From positions 371,983,054 to 372,047,053 of the forward strand of contig NC_053041.3 in NCBI RefSeq assembly GCF_002575655.3: a stretch of 64,000 nt of DNA, read 5' to 3'. Positions within the stretch are counted from its first letter, which is position 1. Each line of letters opens with the position of its first letter. The notes under the pieces were generated by a model. It worked only from the letters and a program-made list of their open reading frames with translations, did no database searches and had not been told where the DNA came from. Source of the DNA: Aegilops tauschii subsp. strangulata (taxonomy: Eukaryota > Streptophyta > Magnoliopsida > Poales > Poaceae). This document shows positions 1 to 12,222 of the stretch, in pieces. The position numbers were made by a program, and so were the translations under genes.

Positions 1-1
1 A

Positions 2-1966
2 AGCCGTCTTAGGAATGTCCCCGTTTCTAATCTTGATTTGGTGGTAGCCTAACCTCAAATCCATCTTGGAAAAGACTGAGGATCCAGCGAGTTGATCATA
101 CAGGTCGTTGATCCTGGGGAGCGGATACTTGTTCTTTATCGTGATCAAATTAACGGGACGATAATCTACAACCATCCGGTCCGTACCATCCTTCTTCTTG
201 ACGAAGAGGACGGGGCAAGCCCAGGGACAAGAGCTAGGACGGATGAAACCCTTTTGCAAGGACTCATCAAGTTGCTTCTTAAGCTCAGCTAGTTCTAAAG
301 GTGCCATCTTGTAAGGTCTCCTAGAAATTGGGGCGGTTCCTGGGATAAGATCTATGACGAACTCTACATCCCTGTCAGGTGGAATACCTGGCAGTTCTTC
401 TGGAAAGACATCCGGAAAGTCACAGACTACCGGGATATCTTCAAGGTCTAGAAGAGGACTGGCATTAAGAGAATAGAGTTGGCGCTCTGCAACTCTGGTG
501 GAGACAGTGACTAACTTGCCAGATGGGTGTGTGAGTTGAACAGACCTGGTGTAACAATCAATCTTGGCATGATGAGCTGTCATCCAGTCCATACCCAAGA
601 TGATGTTAATATCTGTAGACTTGAGGGCTATAAGTGAGGCAAGAAATACAAGTCTGTCAACAAGGATTTCATTACCATGGCTTATTCTGGTAGTTTGCCA
701 TCTAGACCCTGGGGTTTGGATTTCAAGTGGAGTTGGCATATCACAAAACGACATGTCGTGCAAACGGGCATAGCCTTCAGAGATGAAGGAGTGAGATGCT
801 CCAGTATCGAATAGAACCGAAGCTGGATGGCAATTGACAAGGAGTGTACCAAGAACGACACCCGGATCATCATGAGCGTCTTTAGCTGAGGCGTGATGCA
901 CACGTCCACGCTCAGTGGGAGCTGACTTGACATTGATCATCTTGCGTGATGGCTTACCACTGCCAACAGACTTCTCAGACAGGGGTGGGGCATAGTTAGT
1001 TTGAGAGCAGTCACGTGCATAGTGTCCTGGCTTCCCGCATGTGAAGCAAGTCCCTGAAGTTGGATGTGGACCTGCATTGACAAGCGGTCTACCAATAGGC
1101 CTGGGTGGAGCATACTGCTGAACTGGGTGAGGTGGCACATAAGATAGCCTCGGTGCATATCCAGGTGGAAGAGCGGAGTTCGGAACCCAAATCCGACGCT
1201 TATGAGAACTAGAACCAGAGGAAGAAACCAAATCACGGGTGTGCTTACGGGACTCCTCGTAGGTGAGCTGAGCTGTCTCCGCATTAATGGCCTTGTTCAC
1301 AAGAGCCTGGAAAGTATTGCAATGGTGCAAGTGGAGATCACGACGCAACTTGGGGTTGAGACCCTTCCGGAACCTAGCCTGCTTCTTAGCGTCCGTGGAC
1401 AATTCTTCTGTAGCATAGCGGGCGAGGTTCTCAAACTCTCTACTGTAAGTATCAACAGCCATCTTACCCTGGGTGAGACTACAGAACTCTTCTCTCTTGC
1501 GGTCAATGAGAGCCTGAGGAATGTGATGCTCGCGAAAAGCCGCAGTGAAAACTCTCCAGGTCGGTATCTGGCTAGCTGGAAGCATAGCCTCATAGTTCTG
1601 CCACCAGAGACTAGCAGGACCTTCCAGGTGATATGCAGCATAAGTGACCTTGTCACCTTCAGCTACGTTCGCAGAACGCAGCTTGAGTGTGATACTATGG
1701 AGCCAGTCATCTGCATCGAGTGGTTCAATGTTATGATGGAAGGTAGGTGGTTTCAAACCAATGAAATCATAGATGGTCGCTGACTCTTTGCACTGGGGTG
1801 CGGTGTTCTCCTCGATACGTGCTAACAAGCGGTTAGACTCATTCTTGTTCCTCTCCATCTCTAACATAAACTCTGCCAACGAAGGCTGGTCGGAAGGATC
1901 CTCCTCATCCCTACCACCTCCGTGGTTCAGGCAACGAGCAACAGAACTTCGGTTAACTGACGACAT
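2..1966 (-). CDS. Ty3/gypsy gag-protease-reverse transcriptase polyprotein, N-terminal 655 residues
   Basis: This frame is open for 655 codons and runs off the left edge. The start is the ATG at 1966, the first in frame after the leader. In order it shows a retrotransposon gag domain (about residues 60-200, with a WWQNY motif), a CCHC zinc knuckle at 307-320 ([14 protein letters not shown]), an aspartic protease active site DTGAS at 387, and the start of reverse transcriptase from about 515, with VVDYRPVN near 600 and GYHQIKI near 645. Products would package element RNA, mature the polyprotein and copy RNA to DNA in cytoplasmic particles. RT catalytic residues, RNase H and integrase lie outside the window. 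The unbroken frame suggests a young insertion. Gag layout fits the plant chromovirus or related gypsy clades; I cannot fix the family. Confidence 0.93.
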   Translation of the reverse strand, partial: MSSVNRSSVARCLNHGGGRDEEDPSDQPSLAEFMLEMERNKNESNRLLARIEENTAPQCKESATIYDFIGLKPPTFHHNIEPLDADDWLHSITLKLRSANVAEGDKVTYAAYHLEGPASLWWQNYEAMLPASQIPTWRVFTAAFREHHIPQALIDRKREEFCSLTQGKMAVDTYSREFENLARYATEELSTDAKKQARFRKGLNPKLRRDLHLHHCNTFQALVNKAINAETAQLTYEESRKHTRDLVSSSGSSSHKRRIWVPNSALPPGYAPRLSYVPPHPVQQYAPPRPIGRPLVNAGPHPTSGTCFTCGKPGHYARDCSQTNYAPPLSEKSVGSGKPSRKMINVKSAPTERGRVHHASAKDAHDDPGVVLGTLLVNCHPASVLFDTGASHSFISEGYARLHDMSFCDMPTPLEIQTPGSRWQTTRISHGNEILVDRLVFLASLIALKSTDINIILGMDWMTAHHAKIDCYTRSVQLTHPSGKLVTVSTRVAERQLYSLNASPLLDLEDIPVVCDFPDVFPEELPGIPPDRDVEFVIDLIPGTAPISRRPYKMAPLELAELKKQLDESLQKGFIRPSSCPWACPVLFVKKKDGTDRMVVDYRPVNLITIKNKYPLPRINDLYDQLAGSSVFSKMDLRLGYHQIKIRNGDIPKTA

Positions 1967-2438
1967 CCTGAGAAGCGGAACCAAGGACGAGGTCAACAAC
2001 AACTATAGGATGCAACATGTAGCATAAGAAAATTTAGTATCTCTCAAACTCCTAGGACAAATCTGGCAGCATAACGGCAGTAAAATGCTCAAAATGAGAC
2101 ATTCTGCAAAGGACGGGGTAGCACCATACTCAACATCGTCACTCAAGGTTCTGAGATATTACTAAACAGGCTACCCTGGGGGTACTCAAACTGGGATATG
2201 ACTCTGATCAACCAACCCTAAGAGACTACGGAGTAGTAACACGTGATCCTGATAGACGGAAGAGAAAGTCTAGTTCCTTAACCCCGTAGGAAAGATAGGA
2301 TGACTCAGATCAGAAGGCATGAGGTAAAGGAGTAAAAAGAGCCTTACGTTCCCTTCCACAATCAATTCCCTTACATAACTAAAGAATTCCTAGACTCAAC
2401 TTCGACCAGGTTGGCTTGGAAATCCTACAGGCAGTCAG
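1967..2438 (-). other. Untranslated leader of the gypsy element at 1-6534
   Basis: This is the stretch between primer site and gag start. I see no long reading frame in the element's sense. It would hold packaging signals, but none can be recognised by eye. Confidence 0.7.
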
Positions 2439-2450
2439 GCTCTGATACCA
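2439..2450 (-). promoter_or_regulatory. Primer binding site, tRNA-Met initiator type
   Basis: On the minus strand this reads TGGTATCAGAGC, the standard plant primer site matching initiator tRNA-Met. It lies four bases inside the LTR end at 2455, which fixes the LTR boundary and the element's direction. Confidence 0.93.
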
Positions 2451-2454
2451 AAGC

Positions 2455-5400
2455 TGTCGGGACCCCGATTCTAAGTCACACCGATCTAGCATGTAACACC
2501 TCATATCACTTTGCAGCCTCACGCACGGTACTCCCACGGGTGTCGCCTTACCATGGCCCGGGACCGTTTGCGCCTTTTGGCTCATGTATATGACAATGTC
2601 GCTAGCATCCATATGACAGAGAACCCGGGCCGACATGGCTAGTCGTGAACCCAAAGCGGCACTAACGTATGGGGACAGGCATACATGAATCAACATTGAA
2701 CGTGTCGGTCAGCAGCGTGTGAATCCGGGCTGTAGCACTGGGCTAACAGGACTCCGGGAACCCGGGCTGTAGCAGGCTAGGCAGGACTCCGGATGTCACC
2801 GCGTGACATTTCCCCGAAGGGACAGACACAGGAACGATGTGAAACACATGCCGGCCAGTCAAGTGTCCAGAGCAGTAGTGCTGGGCTAGCAGGACTCCGG
2901 TGAACCGGGCTGTAGCGGACTACTATGGCTCAAGGAGGCACTAGACTACATTTCCCCATAAGAGAGGCTGCCAAGGATAAACCACTAGATTGTCGGATCC
3001 CACACATGGCAATACACGTTACACGTACGCATAACATGCAAGTATGTGCTGTACAACATGGCATCACAACATAACGCGAACTCATATAGATAAAAGGCCC
3101 AGAAGAGCCACATAGCATTAAGTACAAACAGGGGTCACATGACCCATCATTCAGAGCATACAAGCAACGGAAGCATTACATGTCTGAGTACAGACAACCA
3201 CAAAAGAAAAAGGCTGAGAAGCCTGACTATCTACAAGACCCTCCCAAGGGTGCAAGATCGTAGCTGAGGTACAAGCTACTCGTCGAAGTCCAAGCGGAGC
3301 TACTAGTAAGACCGAAGTCTCCGCTGCAAAAACATAAATAAAGCAACATGAGTACAAAGGTACTCAGCAAGACTTACATCAGATCCTATCTTACATGCAT
3401 TTGTATCAAGAAGGTAGTGTGGGGTTTAGTTGCAGCAAGCCAGCTTTGACTCAGTGGCTATCATGTTCTATGACTACGAGAAACTTCTTTGAGGTAAGAA
3501 GGCGCACACGAGTCCACTAATCACCACCTCAATACACCACTATGGATTCATTCCCGTCTCACTACGAGAAGCCATCCATAGCACTCACACTTATCTTGAG
3601 CATTTTAAAGTATCCACTTCAAGTTGTCTATGTACCACGTAAGCATCCAAGAAGTCCATAACCGAGGACACGGCTATTCGAATAGATCATGATAACCCTG
3701 CAGGGGTGTACTGCGTCACACACGCTCTCGCCACTTACCGCCATGTACACGTCACGTACCTCGGCAACCTTCAAGCGGAAGCCTGGCGAGGGTGTCGGCC
3801 ACGACCTGACTAACCACGCAAGACTCTAGTCCAGGTTTATCGCCTATTCGGGTTCCATCCGCAAGGAGATCCGGCCGGGGTGTCGCTCACGGCCCCAAAC
3901 GATGTGCGCAGGGTTCCCGAGCCCACAATCCGGGTGCCACTCGGTACACCGGGCCACGTGTGCCTAGTCTGTCCCAAGCCCACCCTGCCGGGTGCCACTC
4001 GGTAGAAAAATAGCACTACCTACAAACACCAGAAACTGGTTGCAACTCCTGGACAGAGACCAAGTTGGTTAATAAGTCGAGAGGGGTCGAGTTACCGGAA
4101 CCCAATGTGTGGTAGTAGCTGGTCATTGGACAACATACACAGAACTCAGTGCTTAAGGACGGTTCCAATGAGACAACCCACCATGTACTCCTACATGGCC
4201 TCTCACCGCTACCTTTACCAAATCGTGTTCACACGCTTAACTCTCGGCACCAGAACATATCGTAACACTCCAATTCATTCCCAATGAACCAGACCTGACA
4301 CAACTCTAAGCAATAGCAAGCAAGGCATGGTAGGAACACAACATGGCTCAAACAACTCCTACACATGCTAGTGGGTTTCAACTATTTACTGTGGCAATGA
4401 CAGGTCATGCAGAGGAATGGGTTCAACTACCGCAGCATAAAGTAGCAGTTGAATCGTTGTTGTCCTAATGCAGTAAAAGAGAGCAAGAGCGAGAGAGTAG
4501 GTTTGTATCGGAATGAACAAGGGGGTTTGCTTGCCTGGTAGATCAACAGGGTGGCACTGCTCCTCAGACAGGTACTCTGGAACACTCTCCGGAGCAGGAC
4601 CTATCGAGAAGGAACGGTGTCGACAATCAAAACACAATCATATGCAACAATATGATGCATGAACATGGCATGAATATGTGATTTATTTTGAGCCAATGCA
4701 TTTAGCACTCAACTTGGAAGAGATCCATTTGAACCAAGGGTTCAAATGCAACTCTAATTTTAAGTCCTTATATATGCCATTTATATGTTTTCACTTATAC
4801 AGTAGGTATAAGTTGGTTTGTCATGCATGAAACTAGTACAGATGGATAGATTGCATTTTTCTGATAATTTTTCATATATAAATTATTTAAATCTGAGCTA
4901 CGGTTGAATTTCTATGAATTTTAGAAGTTTTACTAATTTTCTGGAATTTCCTGATTTAATTTAAATCCAGAAAAAGGGTTTATTGCGTCAGCACTGCGTC
5001 ATCATGACGTCAGCGGGTTAGCGGCGCTGACCAAGTCAAATCTGACGTGTGGGGTCCACACGTCAGTGACACACGTTTTAAACGGAGGGTTTAATTTGTT
5101 CTAATTATAGGATTAGGCGCAGGGGCCCACTGTCAGTGTCACAGGGGGGGTAATTAGTGCGGTTTGACCCGGGTTGACCGGCGGTTAGTCGCCGGCGAGG
5201 CCGAGCGCGGCGGAGCTCGTCGGGTTCGTCGCTCCGGCGACCATTTGGGCCGCGGAGGCCACCTACGCGAAGCCCAGGCTCGCGCGCATCCAGTGGGACA
5301 CGCGGAAGACCGTGGGGTGGTCGGAGCTCGCCGGAGGGAAGCTCGCGGCGGCGGCCGGAGTACGGCCAAGGGCGGGCGCAGCGCTGCGGTGCACGGGGGC

Positions 5401-6534
5401 GGCGGCTGAGAGCACCGGGGCATAGCCCGGGCTCGTCTGCATCCAGCGGAGGCGACGGGAGGACGCAGGGTGGCCGGAGCTCGCCGGAGCAAAGCTCGCG
5501 GCGGCGGCCGGAGCTCGGGCTCGAGCGGTTGCGGCTACAGAGCACGGGGAGGCAGGAGAGGAGGGGGAACCGACGCGGGGGCTCACAGCGGATCGGCGGG
5601 CGTCGTCGGAGAGCTCGGGGACGCACTGGAGACGGTGGGGCCGCGAAGACGATCTCCGGCGGCCGGAGTTGAGGGCGACGGCGATGGAGGCGCTCCAGGG
5701 CGTTCCGGCTTGCGTGGCTCAGCGGAGGGGTTCAGCGCGAGGAGGCGGAGCTCTGGGACACGACGGAGGTGCGAGGGGATGGCGGGGAGCGCGGGGCAGC
5801 GAACGGCGGCGACCGGCGCGTTCGGGCGTCGCGGGAGAGAGCGGGAGAGAGGCGCAGGAGAGAGGGAGTGAGGCCTGGAGGGTCGTGGCGTCCTCCAGGC
5901 GACCAAGGCGTCGAGGGAGGGGAGGGCAGGCAGGCAGCTGCCGTGGCGCGCATGCGCGCGGCGTGCGGCGACCACGCGCCATGTCCCTCTGGCGCGAGGA
6001 GGGGGACGGCTGGCGCTGGCCAGTCAGCTGGGCTGGCCTGCTGGGCCGGGCCAGGCCGCACAGTGCCGGGCCGCAGGTAAGCTCCCTTTTCCTATTTCTT
6101 TTTCTTTTCTAATTTTCTGACATTTGTTTGGTTTAATAAAAATACTAAACCATTTTATTTACTTATGCCAATTTTTATAGGGGCTAGTGGTATTATTCCA
6201 GAACTCCTCAACAAATGGCATAATTTTTGGACAATATTATATATATATATAACAATATATATCCAAAGCAAATAATTACTGCCTTAATTCCAAATGCCCA
6301 ACAGAAATATTTATGATCTCCTAAAAATATTGGTTTGGTTTTTATCTCTGTCCAATATTTTCAGAGAGCAACATGAACATTTTCTTGGACCCTTTTGGAG
6401 CAATTTTTATTTGGGTCATTTCCGGAAATGATTCTGAGGGTTTCACAGATCCCCACTTCAATTTAAAATGAAATTTAAACATGATGCACACATGACTAGC
6501 TAGTCTAGGTCATACCAGAACTAGGGACGTGACA
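2455..6534 (-). repeat. 5' LTR of the gypsy element, 4,080 bp
   Basis: In plus view the LTR starts TGTCGGGACC and ends GGGACGTGACA, so on the minus strand it runs TGTCACGTCC...CCCGACA with TG/CA ends. The inner end abuts the primer site and the outer end is followed by ACAAG, a candidate target duplication whose partner is off the window. It is very long for an LTR. It contains an AT-rich stretch with alternating TA at 6239-6252 and a very GC-rich block at about 5150-6060. The block is open in several frames on both strands, as expected from base composition. I do not call genes there. Confidence 0.85.
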
Positions 6535-7691
6535 ACAAGAATCCCTACTACGGTTGCCTGGGCGCGGGGTTGTGAGAAGAGCAGGATTAGCAGTCAACAC
6601 AAGGATCATTTACCCAGGTTCGGGCCGCGAAGACGCGTAATACCCTAGTCCTGCTTTGGTGTGTATTTGAGAGAGTTCTTGAGCTCTCGAACTAGCTATG
6701 GTGGTTGCGTAGTTCAAAAGAGCCGAATCCCTCTCAAGTATGCCAAAGGCCTCCTTTTATAGTCGAAAGGGGCTGCCACAGTGGCACACAGGAGGTGGAA
6801 AGGCCTACAGTGATGTGAGTTTATCGCTCGTGTTACAAAAAAGACGCATTTAATGCGTAGCTTAGGTGTCCCTTAGATTTATTGGGGACGGGAACGAGGC
6901 CCGCCTCGTCCGTTGCCGCCTCGCCTTGCTTCGACACGCGCCCAGGCCAGCGGTGCATGCGGCGCCATGTAGGCAGGCAGGCAGCTGAGGTGGCACGGTG
7001 GTAGGGTCTTCATGAAGATCTGCATGCCACCAATTAGGTGCTTGCTGAGTTGGCGTAGAGGCCGCCCGTCGCCACGCAGGTGCCTGCCCAGCTGGTTGAG
7101 CTAGCAGCTGCTTGGGGACGGCGGTGGAGTTTTGGTCAACGCGGGCCTAGCTGTGGCCCCGCTGACGCCCTCGGCAAGGGCCTTGCCGGGGGCCCGGCAA
7201 GGGTCTTGCCGCGGCGTTGTAGTCGTCCCCGGCAAGGCGCTTGTCGGGGGTCTTGTGGATCTCCTCGGCAAGGATTCCGCCGAGGGTCGCCGTCTTCTGG
7301 TTCTCATCTGATCTCATATCTCTATGGTCTTGACAAAGATTTGCATGCTACCACGGAGGTGCCTCCCGAGCCATAGTTCCAATGTGGTTGGTTGAGTTGG
7401 AACTCGTGGGCTCAAGGGTGGCTCGCTCTGTTAGCATCGGGCAAGTTGCCCCGGTAAGGCTCTTGCCGGGGCCGCGGAGGCTGCCCCGGCAAGGGCCTTG
7501 CCGGGGGAGTCCACCTCGCCCTCTCGCTCTTTGGTATCTTTGGTCTTGGCGTTGCCTTGGCCATCTTGTGCTTCGGCTTCTCTCCGGCTCCCCTCCTCTG
7601 CCCTGCTTAGTGTGGTCATGGCGTGCGGCTCTGACTGCCCGCGCACAGGTAAAGGGGTACAAAGGTGTGCCCCTACTTTTGTACACCGACA
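6535..7691 (-). repeat. LTR of a second gypsy-type element, truncated by the first
   Basis: The right end reads GTACACCGACA in plus view, so the LTR starts TGTCGGTGTAC on the minus strand. A minus-strand TATAAAAG box lies at 6754-6761. The left part is cut by insertion of the neighbouring element. It contains repeated palindromic CGGCAAGG/CCTTGCCG units at about 7170-7210 and 7450-7506. To its right, copia pol coding resumes at once, so this LTR was inserted into that gene. No primer site is visible. Confidence 0.65.
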
Positions 7692-7692
7692 C

Positions 7693-8094
7693 TGTTGGTC
7701 CTCAAAGAAACAGAACTGCGTATCACTTTCTACTGCTGAAGCTGAGTACATTGCTGCTGGTTCGTGTTGTGCTCAATTGCTATGGATGAAGCAAACCCTC
7801 AAGGACTACGGCATCAACATGAAGAATGTGCCTCTCTACTGTGACAATGAGAGTGCCATCAAGATTGCTGATAACCCAGTTCAGCACTCGAAAACAAAGC
7901 ACATTCAGATTCGTCATCACTTTCTTCATGATCATGTGTTGAAGGGCGACATCTCCATCGAGCACGTGAAGACTGAAGAACAGCTAGCCGATATCTTCAC
8001 AAAGCCCTTGGATGAGAAGATATTTAGCAAGTTGTGGTGTGAGCTAAATATCTTAGAATCTTCGAATGTCCTTCGAAAAGGACACACATCCTAA
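7693..8094 (+). pseudogene. Maximus/SIRE-type copia polyprotein, C-terminal RNase H part
   Basis: About 133 codons to a TAA stop encode the end of a Ty1/copia polyprotein: WSSKKQ, then SLSTAEAEYIAA, then LYCDNESAI, KHIQIRHHFLHD and the conserved LADIFTKPL tail. This is the RNase H domain, which degrades the RNA strand during reverse transcription. The upstream gene is cut off by the gypsy LTR ending at 7691, so the piece is broken by insertion, not by internal decay. In plus direction it is followed by a long 3' region with an extra ORF and then the polypurine tract and LTR at 26863-27660. That is the order of the SIRE/Maximus lineage. Confidence 0.88.
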
Positions 8095-8387
8095 CACTTA
8101 TGCAAAATTGATGACTTAGATGCGTAACACGCAAAGTAACGTTTTTCTTCAATCAATGAAGACTAACACTCTAAGTGTAAAGAAATTAATGAAGAATTTG
8201 ATTCTCAAAGCTCTACGATAATTGTACGCGGTGTCTGAAATCATCATTCTTACATGGTGGGTCACGCCACCAACAAAAGTTGAAAACCTTCAATTTGAGT
8301 TTTTCTTCATTTTTGAAATTCCTCAGTTGTTCAATTTCTTCAACTTTGCATTATCTTCACTGTTTCCGTCATTTTTCTTCAACAGCC
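8095..8387 (+). other. Non-coding region after copia pol
   Basis: AT-rich element sequence with many TTCTTCAA-like runs, as in the neighbouring Maximus-type DNA. No gene is seen. It continues at 11204 beyond the inserted DNA transposon. Confidence 0.6.
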
Positions 8388-8529
8388 GGTCTATTCTGCT
8401 AATATTAACAGAATAACTATTCTGATAACACTTCCGCACTGCACGCTCAACGCAACAGCACTGCACTTTCAGTAGCAGGGGTACTGTAATACAGAGACTA
8501 GTGAACTTCGTGTCGGAAAAAACTGCACG

Positions 8530-9230
8530 CGTTGTTTTTTGGTACCTTTTTTCGCTCTAGTTTTTTAATCATTTATCAGAACGAGGCGTGTAGTATACCG
8601 TTGAGAAGCTATGGATTAGGCGCAACTTCGCCATGTTGAACACTTTTCGATATTTCTCACGGTTTGAGAGCAGTTTTGAAAATAGTGCGGCGCACGACGA
8701 GTGGCAGCGAGCGTTTTTTCGCTTTTTTCTAAACCGCTCATCGGAATGAAGCAAATGATACACCGTTGGAAATATATCGCCGAGGCGCATCTTTTTAATA
8801 TGTATTGTTTTCTCTAATTCGTTACGGTTTAAGAACAGTTTTAAATTTAGTAAATCGCGGAATTCTGTTTTTCATTTTTTTTCAAATTTTTGATACTGTT
8901 TTTGCTCCAGTTTTTTAGCCATTTGTTGAAACGAGGCGTGTGATACCCCATTGGAAAGATACGGATGAGGCGTGACTTTCATATGTACAAATGTTTTTTT
9001 TAGATTCCTTACGGGTTTGAATTAATTTTGAAAATGGTGCGCCGAACGACGAGTTGCAGCGGCCGTTTTTTTGCGATTTTTTACAAACCGCTTGTCGGAA
9101 TGATGCAAATGATATGCCATTGGAAAGATATCAATGAGGCGCAACTTTTCATGTAGAACACCCTCTCTAATTCCTTACGGTTTAAGAGCAGTTTTGAAAT
9201 TACCGAAATGCGGACACTGTTTTTCGCGAC
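8530..9230 (+). repeat. Four degenerate ~175-bp tandem units
   Basis: Each unit starts with a T-run and TTTTTTCGC or TTTTTGCTC, has a variant of GGAATGAAGCAAATGATA..CCGTTGGAAA near its middle, and ends with ACGGTTTAAGAGCAGTTTTGAAA. Starts are near 8545, 8713, 8898 and 9066. Divergence is high, so the array is old. Confidence 0.6.
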
Positions 9231-10984
9231 ACCGAAATCGACGGAAGAGTTGCATCAGACAGAAAAATGCATTGCTTCAGAGGAAAACTGCACTGCATCA
9301 GACAGTCAAGTGAACTTCATGATTTCTTTTGTCGTCATAAATTTTCTCAGACAAGTTTTTGTTGTCTTTTTTTAACTTTTTTATAAACGATAGTGGACTG
9401 CAGAGTCGAGGGCAAGTGAGCCGCGACATATATCGAACTGAACCGCATTAATATCTTGTTGTTTCGCTAAATTTTTCACAATTTCATGGTAGGTGCAAGT
9501 GAACAGCATCACTCTCAAAAGTGAACCACATCCGAGGACCAAACGCACTGCAAATGTTGATGTAGTCGGTTGAATTTTAAAACACCCGTAACAAATTGCA
9601 CTTTTCATCGAGTGGTAATGAGCTGCATCTTTACAGTTGGTGAAAGTAAACCCCGCGGCAGAAACTAGTGAACTACATCTAAAAGGAAATGAACTTCTTT
9701 GTTATGTTTTTTTGTCGTTACAAAGGAAACCACAGGAGTGCACTGCACGCATACACACACCGCATTGCAAGCATACACACAAGTGAAACCACGACGTGTG
9801 ACGATACAAATTGTTTTCTCAAAAAACACGAATGATGGGATGGACTGCACACATACACACAATGCATTGCAAGCATACACAGAAGGAACTGCACGCGCAT
9901 GTTGCTCGAGGGTTGTTGTCTTGTCGGCGAGTGGTGTTTTAGTTTCCTTGTTTTTTCCTACACAAGTGAACTAATCCCTGCAATAAAGAATAGAAGTGAA
10001 CCACCGTTGCACACGGTACAAGTGAAACACAGCAAGAAAAAGTGCACTGCAGAGGAAAAGAAGTGAATTTCTTGTGGAATTTTCTTTTACAAACTGAACC
10101 ACATTGCTTCAGAGCTATTTTTACAATGAAATGCAATTTTCAACAAATTCTTTTTTGAGCAAAATAACTAAATAAGTAAAATGAATCTCAAGAGCAAACA
10201 ATAGCGTACTGCACTTACACTTTGATTTCTGTTCAGAAAAACACAAGAACGATGAACTGCACGTGCACACGGCAAATCTCGTAGTTGTTCGTGGGCGGGG
10301 TGAGCCACCAAGGTGAATGCGCCATGGAAGGACATCAACTCCTCTCGCACACTCCTCGGCCTACACAGAGCAGAGAAAGACAGTGAGGTGAACCGGGTGG
10401 AGCTGCTCACTAGGTAGGAACGAGCTGCATTGGGCTCATCGGGTGGACCACGAACGGCCATGAAATGTGTCGCAGGAAGGGGGCCGGTAGGCGAGAGGAC
10501 GACGTGAACCTAGGTGCTCTCCTCGCCGTGCTTGCAGGAGGCCGTTGGGCCACGTGATTGAATGGCCGACCACCGTCGTAGGTCGGCAGGGGGTGGTGCT
10601 CGAACGACCGACACGGAAAGGAGCAAGGGAAGGAGCTGGGGAGTCGGCTGGTGAGGGTGTGGCTGAAGAGGAGCACGCAGTCTCGGGAGCGACGCTTGCA
10701 AGGGCATGGTGGGGTGGATCTCGCGGATCTGGCTCGAGGGGGCGTGGGATTGGTAAAATCTCGCCGGATCTGGCCCATGGAGGTGCGGCCAGTCGTCGGA
10801 GCGCCACTGGGATCGCAGAGGCTGCGCTGGAGAGGACGAGCAGGTTGTTGCGGGGAGGGGGGTCAGCGGTAGAAGGAGATGGGGTGGCGCGGTGCGGTGC
10901 GGTGGCGGCAGAAGGTGGACAGGGGCGGGGCGGGGCGGCGCGACGGAGACCGATGGTCTGGCGGCGACGGCGGTAGGTGGAGGG

Positions 10985-11092
10985 AGGTGGGGGTTTGAAT
11001 CGGGCAGGAGGGAGGTGGGAGTTTGGATCGGGGCAGGAGGGGGTGGGGGTTTGGATCGGGGCAGGAGGGAGGTAGGTGTCGTGCGGGAGGTG
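10985..11092 (+). repeat. G-rich minisatellite, three ~30-bp units
   Basis: Units read GGGTTTGAATCGGGCAGGA, GAGTTTGGATCGGGGCAGGA and GGGTTTGGATCGGGGCAGGA, each followed by a G-run. The G tracts could form quadruplexes. It lies near the right end of the MULE-like element. Confidence 0.65.
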
Positions 11093-11203
11093 GGGTCGAG
11101 ATGCGTCGGGTGGGCAATGTTGCTTCTGTTCATTTCGGGTGTTAGCAGAATAAGATGATGTGTTAGCAGAATAAGGGTCTTAAAGGTGTTATTAGAATAG
11201 ACC

Positions 11204-11613
11204 TACCCTATATATATATATGAGTTTATGTCCTCTACAACATTCACTTATTGCTATTTCTTCAAGTTGCTTTTTCTGCTAAGTGAATGTGATCGGACCC
11301 TTCCCCCTCTATGCTAAACTCAACCTAGTTTGTTCACAAGTTCTTCATGTGCGTTCTATTTGGAACCCGTTCAAAATCTTCACAGTGTCCTTGTCAGCTG
11401 AAGCATTTGCGAGCGAAACTTTAAAATATTCTAATCTGAATTTTTGGCTTTTGCCGCTCAAACCGTTCCACATTCAACGATATGATTATCTAATCACCCA
11501 CGATCTCACACGATCTCCACCTCTCTGTACGTGGGTGACACATGTCACACGAATGAGAAGGGTCAAGGGCACGTTCGTCCATTTTCCTCGGGCGAGCGGT
11601 TTTTCACCTCGGC
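11204..11613 (+). other. Maximus-type 3' region upstream of an internal promoter
   Basis: No coding is recognised. Sequence character returns to that of the copia element (CTTCAA-rich) after the inserted transposon, and it ends at the TATA box of the env-like ORF. Confidence 0.45.
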
Positions 11614-11621
11614 TATAAATA
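11614..11621 (+). promoter_or_regulatory. TATA box of the env-like extra ORF
   Basis: TATAAATA in the context GGCTATAAATACCCCTC, followed by a CT-rich plant-like 5' leader. It lies about 600 bp before the ORF start and far from either LTR, so it looks like a separate internal promoter. This is inferred from sequence only. Confidence 0.55.
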
Positions 11622-11890
11622 CCCCTCACCCTCCTCAGACTATTTTTACTCCACTCGACCTCACTCCCTCGCTCGAGCTCTCAAAACCTAGCGCTGCCGC
11701 TACTTCCATCATCGCCAGTGAGGAAGAGCTTCGCTGCCTCGACCTCATCACCGTCGTACTCGCGCTGGCTGCGGATTTCTTCACTCCGCCGCCGCCGTAG
11801 TTGTCTTCCTCTGCCAAGTTAGGGCGTGGAAGATCTGAACCGACGAGCTTCAAATCTACTATTCTCAGTTCGTCGTGTTCTTTGTCAAGG

Positions 11891-12216
11891 GTAATTAAAA
11901 ATCACTTTTACTTCCCTTGTTGATTCTTATGTTTTCTACAAAATCTTCAAAAGGTGTTTATTCTTCAATCTACACACTCTAAACACCTCACACAAACATT
12001 TGTTCTTGATCTGTTTCTCTAAGCAACATTTTTCATCAAGATTCCTCAATTGTGTGGATTTTCAATCTATACAACTCTGGAACCTAAGACAAAGAACGCT
12101 TAGTGAAATTCCTCAAGACATATCTGGTCAAATTCCTCAAACTTGTTCTTTTTGCAAAAACTTCTGAGAACGCATATGACCTCTCCAAATTCTTCGCACC
12201 TATACTCTGTTCACAG
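11891..12216 (+). other. Possible 5'-leader intron, 326 bp
   Basis: A donor-like AAGG|GTAATT at 11891 and an acceptor-like CTGTTCACAG|GT ending at 12216 bound a T-rich stretch. The ATG of the env-like ORF follows seven bases later at 12223. The layout resembles a plant leader intron but is unproven. Confidence 0.4.
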
Positions 12217-12222
12217 GTACAC

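Larger units (their letters stand above)
8388..11203. mobile_element. MULE-like non-autonomous DNA transposon, 2.8 kb
   Basis: The ends are imperfect terminal inverted repeats. The left end is GGTCTATTCTGCTAATA and the right end, reversed, is GGTCTATTCTAATAACA; both are followed by TATTCTGATAACAC or TATTCTGCTAACAC motifs. No transposase is visible. Inside are four degenerate ~175-bp repeats, many scattered AAGTGAACTGCA-like words, and a GC-rich block at about 10400-11130 holding only low-complexity Pro/Ser- or Gly/Ala/Arg-rich frames. I could not find a matching 8-9 bp target duplication, so the superfamily is uncertain. It interrupts the 3' region of the Maximus-type copia element. Confidence 0.5.

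Noticed and set aside
1202..1783. 193-codon plus-strand frame
   Set aside because: It is the reverse complement of the gypsy gag coding region, whose minus-strand frame shows all expected domains.
5105..6112. Several overlapping 100-170-codon frames on both strands
   Set aside because: They lie in a GC-rich LTR island where stops are rare. The products are low-complexity Arg/Pro/Gly/Ala with no motif and no frame stands out.
10410..11158. Pro/Ser-rich minus-strand frames up to 207 codons and Gly-rich plus-strand frames
   Set aside because: Low-complexity translation of a G-rich minisatellite and GC-rich block inside a DNA transposon, open on both strands.
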